64,000 nt of DNA from an uncultured Flavobacteriaceae bacterium (GTDB lineage Bacteria; Bacteroidota; Bacteroidia; Flavobacteriales; Flavobacteriaceae). The notes below the pieces were generated by a model that saw only the letters and a list, made by a program, of their open reading frames with translations, was not told the DNA's origin and ran no database searches. Positions within the stretch are counted from its first letter, which is position 1. The number at the start of each line of letters is the position of its first letter. Positions 49,307-59,585 of this stretch are shown here, in pieces. The translations under genes and the position numbers were made by a program. Where the stretch lies: NCBI GenBank assembly GCA_947503005.1, contig CANNCA010000007.1, positions 62,001 through 126,000 on the forward strand, written 5' to 3'.

Positions 49307-50428
49307 CTATCCTTTAGGTACCAATTTGTAAATACCTTTACCTTCCACAGCGACGTAGATTAAGCCATCGGGCCCTTCTTTAACATCTCTAACACGACCG
49401 ATATCCGCCATCAATTTTTGTCGGTCTACCACCTCCGAACCGTTCATTACCAGACGCTCTAAATATTGAAACTTCAAAGAGCCGACCAAAAGACTTCCTT
49501 TCCAATCCCCGTATTCATCCGAGGTGATAAAGGCCATACCACTTGGTGCAATGGAGGGTAACCAGTAGTGAATGGGTTGCTCCATACCGGCCATTTCTCT
49601 TTTGTCAGTTATTGGAGTGCCGCTGTAATTGATTCCATATGTCACTACGGGCCAACCGTAATTTTTTCCCGCTTTTACGATATTGATTTCATCACCACCT
49701 CTAGGTCCATGTTCATTGTCCCAAATTTCGCCGGTTTTAGGATGTTTTACCAACCCTTGTGGATTTCTGTGACCATAACTGTATATGCCTTCTTTTGCAT
49801 TTGTGGTACCAACGAAGGGATTGTCTTCCGGAATTCTACCATCATCATAAAAGCGATAAATCTTTCCGCCATCACGCGTGATATCTTGCGGATTTTCGTC
49901 TCGGGCTCCCCGCTCCCCAATGGATAAATAGAGGAAACCATCATTGTCAAATTCGATTCGGGAACCAAAATGCTGACCCTTTGTCGTATTAGGTCCGGCT
50001 TTATACAATAACTCTTTGTTTGTCAGAGCATTATCAGACAACTTAGCGCGCATTAATGCTGTGTGCCCGCCCTTTTCCTCACCCTCGGAAGAAGCGTACG
50101 AAATGTAGATCCAGCCATTGTTTTCGTAATCTGGGTGCAGTTTTATGTCCATAAGCCCACCTTGGCCTCGCTCATAGACTTCCGGAACATTCGAAATCTT
50201 GGTCTTTTTTCCATCCTTGAAATGGATAATTTCACCAGATTTTTCAGTCACCAAAAGACTACTATCGGGTAGTACTTCCAAACCCCATGGAATCTGCATT
50301 TCATCGATCAATAACTCTGCTGAAAATGGGACTTCTTCAGGCGTATTCACCTTATTTTCAGCGTCTTGTGCGCAAGACATATTGAACCACATAACGAATA
50401 AGCCTACAACTACCACACTATTTTTCAT
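49307..50428 (-). CDS. PQQ-dependent soluble aldose/glucose sugar dehydrogenase (Asd/YliI type)
   Basis: A 373-residue exported beta-propeller quinoprotein; a lipobox-like MSC (Cys19) or a normal signal cleavage site follows MKNSVVVVGLFVMWFNMSC. Family motifs: IPWGLEVLPDSSLLVTEKSG, ERGQGGLMDIKLHPDY, GQHFGSRIEFDNDGFLYLSIGERG and YGHRNPQGL with the PQQ-site residues, then EHGPRGGDEINI. It oxidises aldose sugars in the periplasm and passes electrons to the neighbouring cytochrome c. PQQ synthesis genes are not in the window, so the cofactor source is unknown. Confidence 0.87.
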   Translation of the reverse strand: MKNSVVVVGLFVMWFNMSCAQDAENKVNTPEEVPFSAELLIDEMQIPWGLEVLPDSSLLVTEKSGEIIHFKDGKKTKISNVPEVYERGQGGLMDIKLHPDYENNGWIYISYASSEGEEKGGHTALMRAKLSDNALTNKELLYKAGPNTTKGQHFGSRIEFDNDGFLYLSIGERGARDENPQDITRDGGKIYRFYDDGRIPEDNPFVGTTNAKEGIYSYGHRNPQGLVKHPKTGEIWDNEHGPRGGDEINIVKAGKNYGWPVVTYGINYSGTPITDKREMAGMEQPIHYWLPSIAPSGMAFITSDEYGDWKGSLLVGSLKFQYLERLVMNGSEVVDRQKLMADIGRVRDVKEGPDGLIYVAVEGKGIYKLVPKG

Positions 50429-50567
50429 ATTCGGTCGTTAGATAATAATACTAAGGTAAACCCTTGAGGGTTAAATATAAAGAGATTTTATAAGTTTAAA
50501 TAATTACACTAAAGAATATTCTGATTCCCCAAATCATAAGTATTCTTGCCCAAACTCGACTTAACCT

Positions 50568-53500
50568 ATGCTCCCTAGAAAAAAAAGGCATCTTTTGTAT
50601 GCGCTATTCCTACTGACCCTTTCAGTAGTTTGCACGACTGCCCTTGCCAATAACAAAGTCTTTACGCTTATAGTCGACGTTGCTTCGGCAATCGAGGAAA
50701 AACTGCCCGTTTCGGATAACGAAGCTGAAGAGGGGTCTTCTAACTCAATAGCAAATTCAACAGCAAGATCACGAACTAGTATAAGTAATACCTCGTTCAT
50801 GCCACCAAGTATTATCAATGGCGGTGATGCCGAGGTGGGTTGTGGCGTTGACGGTTCGTCTGTTGTGCAAGTCTTCTTATGCGGGGATTATGATACAAAG
50901 CCCCTAACCTTGCAAGGAAATCCCTCTGGAGCAGTATGGGAACGCTATATACCTAATGGAGGTTGTACCTTGGATTTTGATGATAACTGTCCTTCTTTTC
51001 TGGTTTCCGGTAGTGGTTGTAACAATACTGGAGCAAGTTGGACGCAAGTAGCAACAGGTGGCGCATATACTATTCTCCCCGCTGATGTGCCTGTGGCCTC
51101 AGGTACTGAATACCGAGTTCGATCCGGTGGGGTAACTTACTACATCAAGGCGACTAAAAGTGCTTTTGCATATTCTTCAGAGGTAAAAAACGTTGTTTGT
51201 GGAACTTTAGGAAGTATACGTATTACTTCACTATCTCCAGCGTATGAGTTAAGAATTGCTGCGGGTGGCGGGGGTTTTGGACCATGGCAAGATTCTAAAG
51301 AGTTTACTGATTTGACGGTAGGTGCTTATACAGTAGAGGTACGACTTAAAAATACACCTGGAGCTTGTGAGTACCCATATCCTCCTTTTAATATCGTAGA
51401 AAGAGATTTGGAGATCGATGTGACAGTAAATGATGCTACTTGCCCTGGCCAAAATGGGGACATTAATGTAGTGGTAAATGGCGCAGAAGTACCAGGGCCT
51501 TATTCATATACCTTAATTGATGCAGCCACTAATACAGAGATTATTACGCATTTGAGTTTACCAGATCCTTTTGATTCATTTCCAGACCAAAGTCCGGGAA
51601 CTTATATTGTTAAAGTTGAGACTCCTGAATGTCAAGATGATTTCTTCAGTGGCACTTTTGCACCTACGCAAGACGAAGACATCAATGGAAACCCAATAGT
51701 TATAGGACAAGGTCTACAGCCAATTGTCGCCGATGCCAACCTTAACGGACAAAGTTTCGGTTGCGCAAATATCACGAGTATTGATATCGATATTACAACT
51801 ATAGGAGGAACACCACCTTATACATATACGGTAACGAGTACAAGCAGCGGTAGCGGAACTTCTCCGGCACCCTATACGGATACCGAGACTTCAATTTACT
51901 CTGTAACGGCCTCGGATACCTATACCTTTACCTTTACCGATGCCAATGGTTGTAGCCCAGATAGTCCGTTATCCGTATATATAGACGATTTGCCTCCACC
52001 TATTATAAATCCTGAACCAGTTTTAGGAACCTGTACCAATGGAGGAGGAAAGATTGATTTTCAGGTCGTGAGTAATCCAGGTTATGATTTGGAGTTTCGG
52101 GTTTCTTCTGCTGATCCTTGGGTCAACTATAATTTGGTAAATGTTCCAGATAATACTTATAATGACATGTGGGTACGTTATTCGCAGGGTGCTTTTTCTT
52201 GTGAGATACAGATTTCGGATACAGTTGTTGTAACCTCGGATTCTAGTATTACTGGTTTTGCCTCGGTAACTGCTGATTTCACATGTTCAGCTGGTGGGGG
52301 TACCATTACTTTTAATCCTGGTATGACCGCAGGTGGAACCGGCACTGGCTATGAATATAGTATTGACAACGTAAACTATCAAGCAGGAACTGTCTTTTCC
52401 GGATTGGCACCTGGTTCATACACTCCTTTTATAAGAGACGATTCTGATTGTCGCCAACCTATTGGAGCGCCCTTGGTCATTAACGATCCAGCCGCTCCGA
52501 CAGATATAACCTTCGCTCAAGGCGGTATTGATTGTGCAGCCGGAACCAGTGAAGTAACGGTTACCGTAGTGGGTGGCGCAGCAGTTGCCACCTATGAAAT
52601 TATTGCTCCTGCCGGTGCTGTTACGGGCCCACAGCCAAGCAATATATTTCCTAATCTTTTATTGGATACCAGACATGATTTCATCATTACCGATGTCAAT
52701 GGATGTGACCACCCAGCAAGTTTTGTCACTGGGGGAATCAGCACCATTCAAGCAAGAATTAAGGCAGGTGGTGATACCAATGTTTGTGCAGGGGCTACCG
52801 ATGGTTTTGGAGCTTTTATTATTGATGGTTTTTTTCCAGATACACCAGGTACAGATTATAGTTATACCATTGTTGGGCCAAGTGTTAATGTAAGTGGAAA
52901 TAGTAGTGATCTTGAAATTCCGATATCAGGTCTTGGAGTAGGTACCTTTACCATTACCGTGACTGATAGTGATACTAATTGTACCGATACTGCTGATTTA
53001 GTTATTGCGGATGCTCCTACATTGTCGGTTACCGCTAACGTGACAGATATGTCTTGTACCAATGGTAACGTTGGAACTGTTCAAGCAACAAAAGTGGGAG
53101 GCTTTTCCGGTCAGGAACAATATAGATTGACCTACCCTGATTTAACGACCATTGTCGGTTGGAAGAATGGAAGGTTTTTTGGAGGACTAAATCAAACAGG
53201 TACCTATACTCTTGAGGTACGAGACTCTGAGGGCTGTATTGCTAGTACAACTTTTAATTTAGTCTCTTTAGGAGCTCCTACTATTTCTGAGGGAGCCATT
53301 AACCGTTGTTATACATCAAGTAGTTCTGCATCTATAGAAGTATTTTCAGCAGTCGGTACTGGTAATCTGAATGATCACCGCTTCCGTATCGTTGGTCAAG
53401 CTTTGCAACCATTGGGTACACCTGGCACACATACATTTACCAATTTGGTTCCCGGTACGTATACTATAGAGGTAGAAAATATTGTAACCAATTGTACGGC

Positions 53501-56500
53501 GACATTAGCTCCAATTACTATTGAACCTGAACTTCAGGTGCAACTTAATCTTAATAGCGAAATCGCTTGTGGTGGTGATGGCGCCATTGATATTGTAGTT
53601 ACAGGAGGCGATATTTCAGATTTGACTTCCACGTCCTATACCTTAAGAAAGGATGGTATTGATGTTCCTGGGCATATCGGAGTGCAGTTGCCTTCAAACC
53701 CTTTTACATACACAGTTCCATTTGGGGAGCATGGCGATTATACTATTGAGCTTACGGATAACAATACCTGTACTGATATATCGGATCCATTGACAATGAT
53801 TGAACCGACCAATATCACTGCAACTGCAAACCCAACTGGCCCTAGCTGTGGAGATCCAAATAGTGGTTTTGTAGAGCTCGTTCCTACTGTAAATCCCGGA
53901 ATAGCACCATTTCAATATGTATTTGGACCAGTCGGGTCTCTCACGGATGTGGTAACAGCACCGAATTATCCAGATGGCAATGCTGGTGATGGTGTTTTAT
54001 ACACTTTTTCGTCACAAAATATTTACAGTGGTTTGGCCGCTGGTACCTATGAGTATATCGTCATTGATGATAGAGGTTGTCCGACCTCTTTACAAACGGT
54101 CGTGGTTGTTGCGAATGCAGACCCTGCTCCTGTGGTCAATGCAACGCCTATAGATGCAACTTGTAGTCCAGGTGCTCCAGCTAGTGGAGGAATTACCATA
54201 AACAGTATTACTCCCGGTAGTCCAAATTACAACATTGTTGTTGAGGATAATTTTGGAAATCAATTTTTCGTACAGAATAATGTTTCTCCGGGTGATTTAC
54301 CCTTGGTCATTACAGACCCTAGTTTCATTCCGGGTAATTACCAAGTTATTGTTGTCGATGCAAGAGGTTGTAATGATATTCAACCTGTGAGCATTGCCAG
54401 CGCTACCTTAGATATCATTCCAGATCCGATTATTCCCCCAGTTGTTTGTACGCCAGGTGGTGAGACGCTCTGTGTTGAGGTTGTTGGTGGTACGCTTCCT
54501 GAGAATTACGAAATTCGAATGGTTACCGACCCGGTATCTCCTTGGTTACCTTTGAATAGTCCACCAGATCGTCATTGTTTTGCAAATCTTTTACTAGGTG
54601 TTTCTTATACCATTGAGGTAAGGGATGTAAATACAGGTTGTACGTATCAAGAAGTAATTACATTGCCCGATGGACCTAATATTGCGGTTACTCTAGACGT
54701 AGATGGAGCCACATGTAGAAATGGAGATGTAGGGGTTAATTACACCATAGATGGTTCCAATGCCGGTACACCACCCTATAACGTTACTATAACTAATTTG
54801 GATACTGGTGTAATTGTTCATAACGCGGTAGGGACTTTTGACCTAACCCTTGCAACGGATCTTACCGTGCCTTCGGGTCGTTATGGTGTTGCAATTGAAG
54901 ATTCAGGCGACTGTTCTGCCGGTGCTGAAGGAGAGGCCATTTTGAATGCACCTAGAGTTGATATTGTATCTAATCAAAATGCAAATTGTAACGCACCGGG
55001 CTTACTTACGGTGCGAGGTAGTGGAGGTACACCTTACCCGGCAAGCGGCGTTGGCTCTTTACCTGACGGATCTCCTTACGAGTATGCTTATGTTCAGGCT
55101 GGATTTCCTGTAGATGAGGATGGCACATTAACGCCTGCTGACCCAACAGATGATTTTACAACTGCAACGACAGTTTCTTTAACAGGCTCCTTGGCCCCAG
55201 GAACCTCATATGATATTTATGTTAGAGACTTCAATGCTTGTGCCTATAGAATATCAACTGCAGTAATACAAGAAGATCCGCCTTTACCGGCTCCGACAAT
55301 TACGGTAAACAATCAGTGCGATGTTACTACGCCTGTTGGTGGTTTTGAAATTACCGTAGAAATGCCCGGAAATATAGATACTCCAACCTTTACATTAGAT
55401 GGGGTGAGTCTTACACCCGCTTATACGCCGGGAGTACCTACCCAAGCCATATTTTATGTAAATAGTATCGGAAACTACCCGGTAAACATAACAGATATCA
55501 ATGGTTGTTTTGTGGATGATTCTGCAGAGATATATCAGGTTTTATCTGCGTCGGCTGATTTTACGTCTACCCCACCTACATGTACCAATCCGGATGGTGA
55601 GATTGTTATTACGGTCAATGGAGGTAGTGGAGACTATGATTTCGACCTTACGGGTATTGACTATAATACGAACCCAATTGCTCCCGTAAATCAAACGAAT
55701 AATGGCACATTTACTGGTATCGCTCCTGGTACCTACGAGGTTATCGTTACCGATAATCAGGTAACCGGTGCACTAGGTGCTCCCTGTACCTATACTGTGA
55801 GCGGTATTGTCAGTACCACACCGACGACGCCTAATATTATCGATACAGGTGAAACAGACATCACTTGTAATAATGCAAATGACGGTAGCATTACCTTGAT
55901 TTTAGACCCTCTCACAATTGTTGATGGTATCAGTGAATATCGTTTATATGATAGTGGTAATACTCTTGTTGCTTCAGACCCTACAATCGGAACCTTTACA
56001 AACTTAGGTCCGGACACTTATAGAGTTGAGGTTGAGTCTGTCAGAGGTTGTATTGATACCGAAACAGTGACTATTGCAAACCCTGATCCCTTTAGAATAT
56101 TGGATCCCTCACCAGTGACATTCCAATGTTCTCCAGGCTCAAATCAAGTAAGTTCAGCGACTTTTACAGTTCAAGTGGATCCAGCGGCTCAAGGAACAAC
56201 CGGAGACTACCGTTTCCGACTTGACCCCGCAGACAGTTACGTTTCAAACCCTACTTTTGAGGTGTTTGATGATGGTACGATACAAAATATAGTAATTGAA
56301 GCCATTGATGCGCGAGGTTGTCCAGCATCTGTTCCTATAACCATTAATCCTCCTTCAGATGTTAGCGGTGTAATTAACCAAGTTGCACCGATGAGTTGTA
56401 TTCAAGGTGAAATGATTGACGTAGTTGTTTCGATGACCACACCGGCGGATTATGTGGTAAGATTCAATGCCAATTCCGTAGCGACTTTAGCTGACAGTCC

Positions 56501-59500
56501 TAATATTCCAGCAGGAACGACAAATTATGCAATCACGCTTCCTCAAGAAGAAGGAGATTACTATCTGGAAATTGTATCTGGGGGCTGTGTATATCCTATT
56601 CCAGTATATACCGTATTGCCTCCTGTAGATCCGGTAATTACTATTGCCGAGATTACTCCTGAGACATGTTTTAATGCAAGAAATGGTATCATTTCCATTG
56701 AAATTGCCAATTATACAGGGAATGATTATACCTATTGGGTATACGATGCTGCCGATCCAGGTTTCTTAAGTGATGATTTTACGGCTTCGACTCCTTTGAC
56801 AGGAGCTTCTGGACCATTAGATGGACTGACGATAGATATTGGCACCGATGGAAACCCAGCAACTATCAATGATGTTCCAAGCGGAAATATTAGGGTAGTC
56901 GTACGCGAAGATGATGCTCCTAATTGTTTGGGATATAGTAATGTGATAACAGTACGTTCTCCGAACCCAGCTGGGCCATTGGAAGTATTCAATCTGGGCC
57001 AAGACCAAACCGTTGGTTGTTCTGATGATTTGGGTATCATTAGTTACGATGCTCAATATGGATGGGATACCGATCCGTTTACCTTCACCATTGCAAGGGA
57101 AGATCAACCTTCCGGTGCACCACGAACTGGTAACTGGATTGATTTGGTAAGCAATAGCCCACAACGGTCGCTTAGTGGTTTAGCTGCAGGATGGTATCGC
57201 GTTACAGTTACCGATATATACAATTGTACTGGGGTTCAAGAAATTGAATTATTACCTGAGCCACCGGTTGAAGTTGCATTGAATATCGAAAGGCAATTGG
57301 AATGCCCGAACGGAACTGATGCAATTATAGTAGCGGTTGACCCTAATGATATGGTCACTGAAGGCGCAATTGGTGGTGTTCCCGGAGAACAGTTTTTGTA
57401 TCAATTAATTAAGTTGGATTCCAATCATCCGGATCCTTTGAATCAAGATCCAGCTAACCCAGCAAATCGTGAATTCGAATATGGACAACAAACGTCTCCT
57501 AGATTTGAAGGAAGTGGTGGAATCGGTGTGATTCCTGCTGGTTTCTACTCGGTATTGGTAGAAGGGCCTTATGGTTGCGGAGCATATTCTCCTGTTATAG
57601 AAGTCATTCCTCCTTTACCTATTAATCCACAGTTAAGACTGGTATCGGCGCCTGCTTGTGGAGACCCTGGTATTTTAGAGTTAAAAGTGTTCAACTTTGA
57701 ACCAGGAGTCACTTATCAGTATAGAGTTCTAGGCTCTTCCGATCCATGGGTAGACATGGTTGATCAAGCTGGTACGGCAGTTGAGAACATCAATGGTGTA
57801 GTTGGTCAGATTTATGAATTTGAAGTGCAAAAAGTTGGCGCTTTTGGTAGTTGTTTGGCACGTTTTAGTAACCAGATAGAGGTCAAAGACCCCTCTGTAT
57901 TGACTATTGATCCCGCGTCACCTCAGTCTCCACCTTCGTGCAGTTCTATAGAGGATGGGCGAATAGAGATAAAAGCATCTGGTGGAACAGGAATTTATCA
58001 ATACTCTTTATATATCGACACTGTAGTACCTGCCAATATATATAGAGCACCTCAAACAAGTCCAAATTTCGAAAATTTACCACCCAATTTACCCGGTGAA
58101 TCCTATGTGGCCTTGGTCACAAGCGGTAGTACTTGCTTAGAAACCTTTACGTTTCATCTTGATCCCGCTATAGCCGTCTCAATTACCCCAAGTGCACAAA
58201 ATGTACTTTGTTATGGTGATGAGACCGGAAGTATAACAATGACCGTAGATGCTTCTTACCCTGGCCTAGTAGAATTCGCGATCGAACCTAATTTTGCTGA
58301 TTTGGATTCGGACCCAACTAATCCTTTGGTATATACGTTTACCGACTTACCGGTTAAAGCCGATGGTTCGCCTTATCGTGTACTTGCCCAAGATGCGGAT
58401 GGTTGTCCTTACTTCTTTGATATTCCTTTGACACAACCGGATCAATTACAAATCACTGATTTGCAGACCACACCTGAGCTATGTATCGGGGCCAATGACG
58501 GCACTGTAATATTTGATATTCAAGGCGGAACAGCATTCAATGATCCCATGGTAAGCCCCACACCATATTTTGAATATAAGATTGAGATGATCAGTCCTAT
58601 AGACGAAATAGGCACAGGAACGTTTATGCCTTATGACGGTCAAGTCATCCAAAACTTAATTGGTGGTGCAACCTATGAGTTGTTTGTTCAAGATGCCAAC
58701 GGTTGCCCTACAAGTGACGTATTCACAATTGATATCGGAGTGGATCTATCCGCCGAGCCATTGGTTCAATATGGTTGTGAGGGAATATTTCCGAATAGTA
58801 CAGCCACTGTGGTATTGGACGATCCAAGTTTGTTACCTGATCTTTTGTTTTATCTAGAGGATATGAATACTACAGATCCTCCGCTGACGGCACAAGAGAT
58901 GATTGATTTGGCGGATACGCAATATACTTGGGGCGATTTACCTGCTAGTAATTATCAGGTTCATATTTTCCATCAAAATGGTTGTTCAATTATTGTGGAC
59001 TTGGGTGAGATATTGGCTTATGAACCATTGACCCTTTCAACTCCAGAGAAAACTGCCCCTAATGAGATAACCATTGCGGCTTCTGGCGGATATGGCGATT
59101 ATGAGTATTTCTTCCAAGGGGAATCTCAAGGAGCGGATAATGTGTATGTGTCTAACCAAGATATGAACGTTGAAATCGAAGTACGTGATAGTATGGGTTG
59201 TGTTGTAACGGCAAGTATCCCTTTCGATTTCACCGGTATGCTTGAGATACCCAATTTCTTTACGCCGGATGGGGATAACAATAACGATGTTTGGTTCCCA
59301 AGAAACCGTGAGTTCTTCCCCAATATAGAAGTAAAGATTTACGATCGATATGGTAGGGTAGTGGCTATTTTGAACCAAATTGAATCTTGGGATGGTACCT
59401 ATGAAGGTAATGAGTTGCCTTCAGGAGACTATTGGTATGTTGTAAATCAGAATGATGACCGAAAAACAAGATACGTAGGTCACTTCACACTCTATCGATA

Positions 59501-59501
59501 A
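50568..59501 (+). CDS. Giant SprB-like modular secreted protein with T9SS type B C-terminal sorting domain
   Basis: 2977 residues. A signal peptide (about 1-28, hydrophobic core LLYALFLLTLSVVCTTALA) is followed by a Ser/Asn-rich region. From about residue 285 on there are roughly 26 modules of 80-120 residues, each opening with a Cys-containing strand (for example ATCPGQNGDINVVVNG, DMSCTNGNVGTVQATKVGG, PPTCTNPDGEIVITVNGGSG, NVLCYGDETGSITMTVD) and closing with a D-x-x-GC strand, as in SprB repeats. The last 90 residues (IPNFFTPDGDNNNDVWF, VKIYDRYGRVV, WDGTYEGNELPSGDYWYVV) are a gliding-motility-associated type B T9SS domain. It is probably a surface adhesin. No PorP/SprF-type partner lies next to it. 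Confidence 0.9.
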   Translation: MLPRKKRHLLYALFLLTLSVVCTTALANNKVFTLIVDVASAIEEKLPVSDNEAEEGSSNSIANSTARSRTSISNTSFMPPSIINGGDAEVGCGVDGSSVVQVFLCGDYDTKPLTLQGNPSGAVWERYIPNGGCTLDFDDNCPSFLVSGSGCNNTGASWTQVATGGAYTILPADVPVASGTEYRVRSGGVTYYIKATKSAFAYSSEVKNVVCGTLGSIRITSLSPAYELRIAAGGGGFGPWQDSKEFTDLTVGAYTVEVRLKNTPGACEYPYPPFNIVERDLEIDVTVNDATCPGQNGDINVVVNGAEVPGPYSYTLIDAATNTEIITHLSLPDPFDSFPDQSPGTYIVKVETPECQDDFFSGTFAPTQDEDINGNPIVIGQGLQPIVADANLNGQSFGCANITSIDIDITTIGGTPPYTYTVTSTSSGSGTSPAPYTDTETSIYSVTASDTYTFTFTDANGCSPDSPLSVYIDDLPPPIINPEPVLGTCTNGGGKIDFQVVSNPGYDLEFRVSSADPWVNYNLVNVPDNTYNDMWVRYSQGAFSCEIQISDTVVVTSDSSITGFASVTADFTCSAGGGTITFNPGMTAGGTGTGYEYSIDNVNYQAGTVFSGLAPGSYTPFIRDDSDCRQPIGAPLVINDPAAPTDITFAQGGIDCAAGTSEVTVTVVGGAAVATYEIIAPAGAVTGPQPSNIFPNLLLDTRHDFIITDVNGCDHPASFVTGGISTIQARIKAGGDTNVCAGATDGFGAFIIDGFFPDTPGTDYSYTIVGPSVNVSGNSSDLEIPISGLGVGTFTITVTDSDTNCTDTADLVIADAPTLSVTANVTDMSCTNGNVGTVQATKVGGFSGQEQYRLTYPDLTTIVGWKNGRFFGGLNQTGTYTLEVRDSEGCIASTTFNLVSLGAPTISEGAINRCYTSSSSASIEVFSAVGTGNLNDHRFRIVGQALQPLGTPGTHTFTNLVPGTYTIEVENIVTNCTATLAPITIEPELQVQLNLNSEIACGGDGAIDIVVTGGDISDLTSTSYTLRKDGIDVPGHIGVQLPSNPFTYTVPFGEHGDYTIELTDNNTCTDISDPLTMIEPTNITATANPTGPSCGDPNSGFVELVPTVNPGIAPFQYVFGPVGSLTDVVTAPNYPDGNAGDGVLYTFSSQNIYSGLAAGTYEYIVIDDRGCPTSLQTVVVVANADPAPVVNATPIDATCSPGAPASGGITINSITPGSPNYNIVVEDNFGNQFFVQNNVSPGDLPLVITDPSFIPGNYQVIVVDARGCNDIQPVSIASATLDIIPDPIIPPVVCTPGGETLCVEVVGGTLPENYEIRMVTDPVSPWLPLNSPPDRHCFANLLLGVSYTIEVRDVNTGCTYQEVITLPDGPNIAVTLDVDGATCRNGDVGVNYTIDGSNAGTPPYNVTITNLDTGVIVHNAVGTFDLTLATDLTVPSGRYGVAIEDSGDCSAGAEGEAILNAPRVDIVSNQNANCNAPGLLTVRGSGGTPYPASGVGSLPDGSPYEYAYVQAGFPVDEDGTLTPADPTDDFTTATTVSLTGSLAPGTSYDIYVRDFNACAYRISTAVIQEDPPLPAPTITVNNQCDVTTPVGGFEITVEMPGNIDTPTFTLDGVSLTPAYTPGVPTQAIFYVNSIGNYPVNITDINGCFVDDSAEIYQVLSASADFTSTPPTCTNPDGEIVITVNGGSGDYDFDLTGIDYNTNPIAPVNQTNNGTFTGIAPGTYEVIVTDNQVTGALGAPCTYTVSGIVSTTPTTPNIIDTGETDITCNNANDGSITLILDPLTIVDGISEYRLYDSGNTLVASDPTIGTFTNLGPDTYRVEVESVRGCIDTETVTIANPDPFRILDPSPVTFQCSPGSNQVSSATFTVQVDPAAQGTTGDYRFRLDPADSYVSNPTFEVFDDGTIQNIVIEAIDARGCPASVPITINPPSDVSGVINQVAPMSCIQGEMIDVVVSMTTPADYVVRFNANSVATLADSPNIPAGTTNYAITLPQEEGDYYLEIVSGGCVYPIPVYTVLPPVDPVITIAEITPETCFNARNGIISIEIANYTGNDYTYWVYDAADPGFLSDDFTASTPLTGASGPLDGLTIDIGTDGNPATINDVPSGNIRVVVREDDAPNCLGYSNVITVRSPNPAGPLEVFNLGQDQTVGCSDDLGIISYDAQYGWDTDPFTFTIAREDQPSGAPRTGNWIDLVSNSPQRSLSGLAAGWYRVTVTDIYNCTGVQEIELLPEPPVEVALNIERQLECPNGTDAIIVAVDPNDMVTEGAIGGVPGEQFLYQLIKLDSNHPDPLNQDPANPANREFEYGQQTSPRFEGSGGIGVIPAGFYSVLVEGPYGCGAYSPVIEVIPPLPINPQLRLVSAPACGDPGILELKVFNFEPGVTYQYRVLGSSDPWVDMVDQAGTAVENINGVVGQIYEFEVQKVGAFGSCLARFSNQIEVKDPSVLTIDPASPQSPPSCSSIEDGRIEIKASGGTGIYQYSLYIDTVVPANIYRAPQTSPNFENLPPNLPGESYVALVTSGSTCLETFTFHLDPAIAVSITPSAQNVLCYGDETGSITMTVDASYPGLVEFAIEPNFADLDSDPTNPLVYTFTDLPVKADGSPYRVLAQDADGCPYFFDIPLTQPDQLQITDLQTTPELCIGANDGTVIFDIQGGTAFNDPMVSPTPYFEYKIEMISPIDEIGTGTFMPYDGQVIQNLIGGATYELFVQDANGCPTSDVFTIDIGVDLSAEPLVQYGCEGIFPNSTATVVLDDPSLLPDLLFYLEDMNTTDPPLTAQEMIDLADTQYTWGDLPASNYQVHIFHQNGCSIIVDLGEILAYEPLTLSTPEKTAPNEITIAASGGYGDYEYFFQGESQGADNVYVSNQDMNVEIEVRDSMGCVVTASIPFDFTGMLEIPNFFTPDGDNNNDVWFPRNREFFPNIEVKIYDRYGRVVAILNQIESWDGTYEGNELPSGDYWYVVNQNDDRKTRYVGHFTLYR

Positions 59502-59523
59502 AACTTTAATTTTAAGAATAATG

Positions 59524-59549
59524 AAGGCGTCCGAAAGGACGCCTTTTTT
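59524..59549 (+). terminator. Terminator of the giant adhesin gene
   Basis: A 9-bp stem, AAGGCGTCC (59524-59532) and GGACGCCTT (59537-59545), with a GAAA tetraloop, followed by TTTTG. It lies 22 bases past the stop codon and is a clear intrinsic terminator. Confidence 0.92.
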
Positions 59550-59585
59550 GTATCTTCATTTTTTTAGTGTAGAACCTTTTGCCAA

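Noticed and set aside
51400-59200. Repeated segments of the giant gene considered as a CRISPR array or DNA tandem repeat
   Set aside because: The similarity is at protein level only; the DNA has no constant-length identical repeats or unique spacers, and the frame is open throughout.
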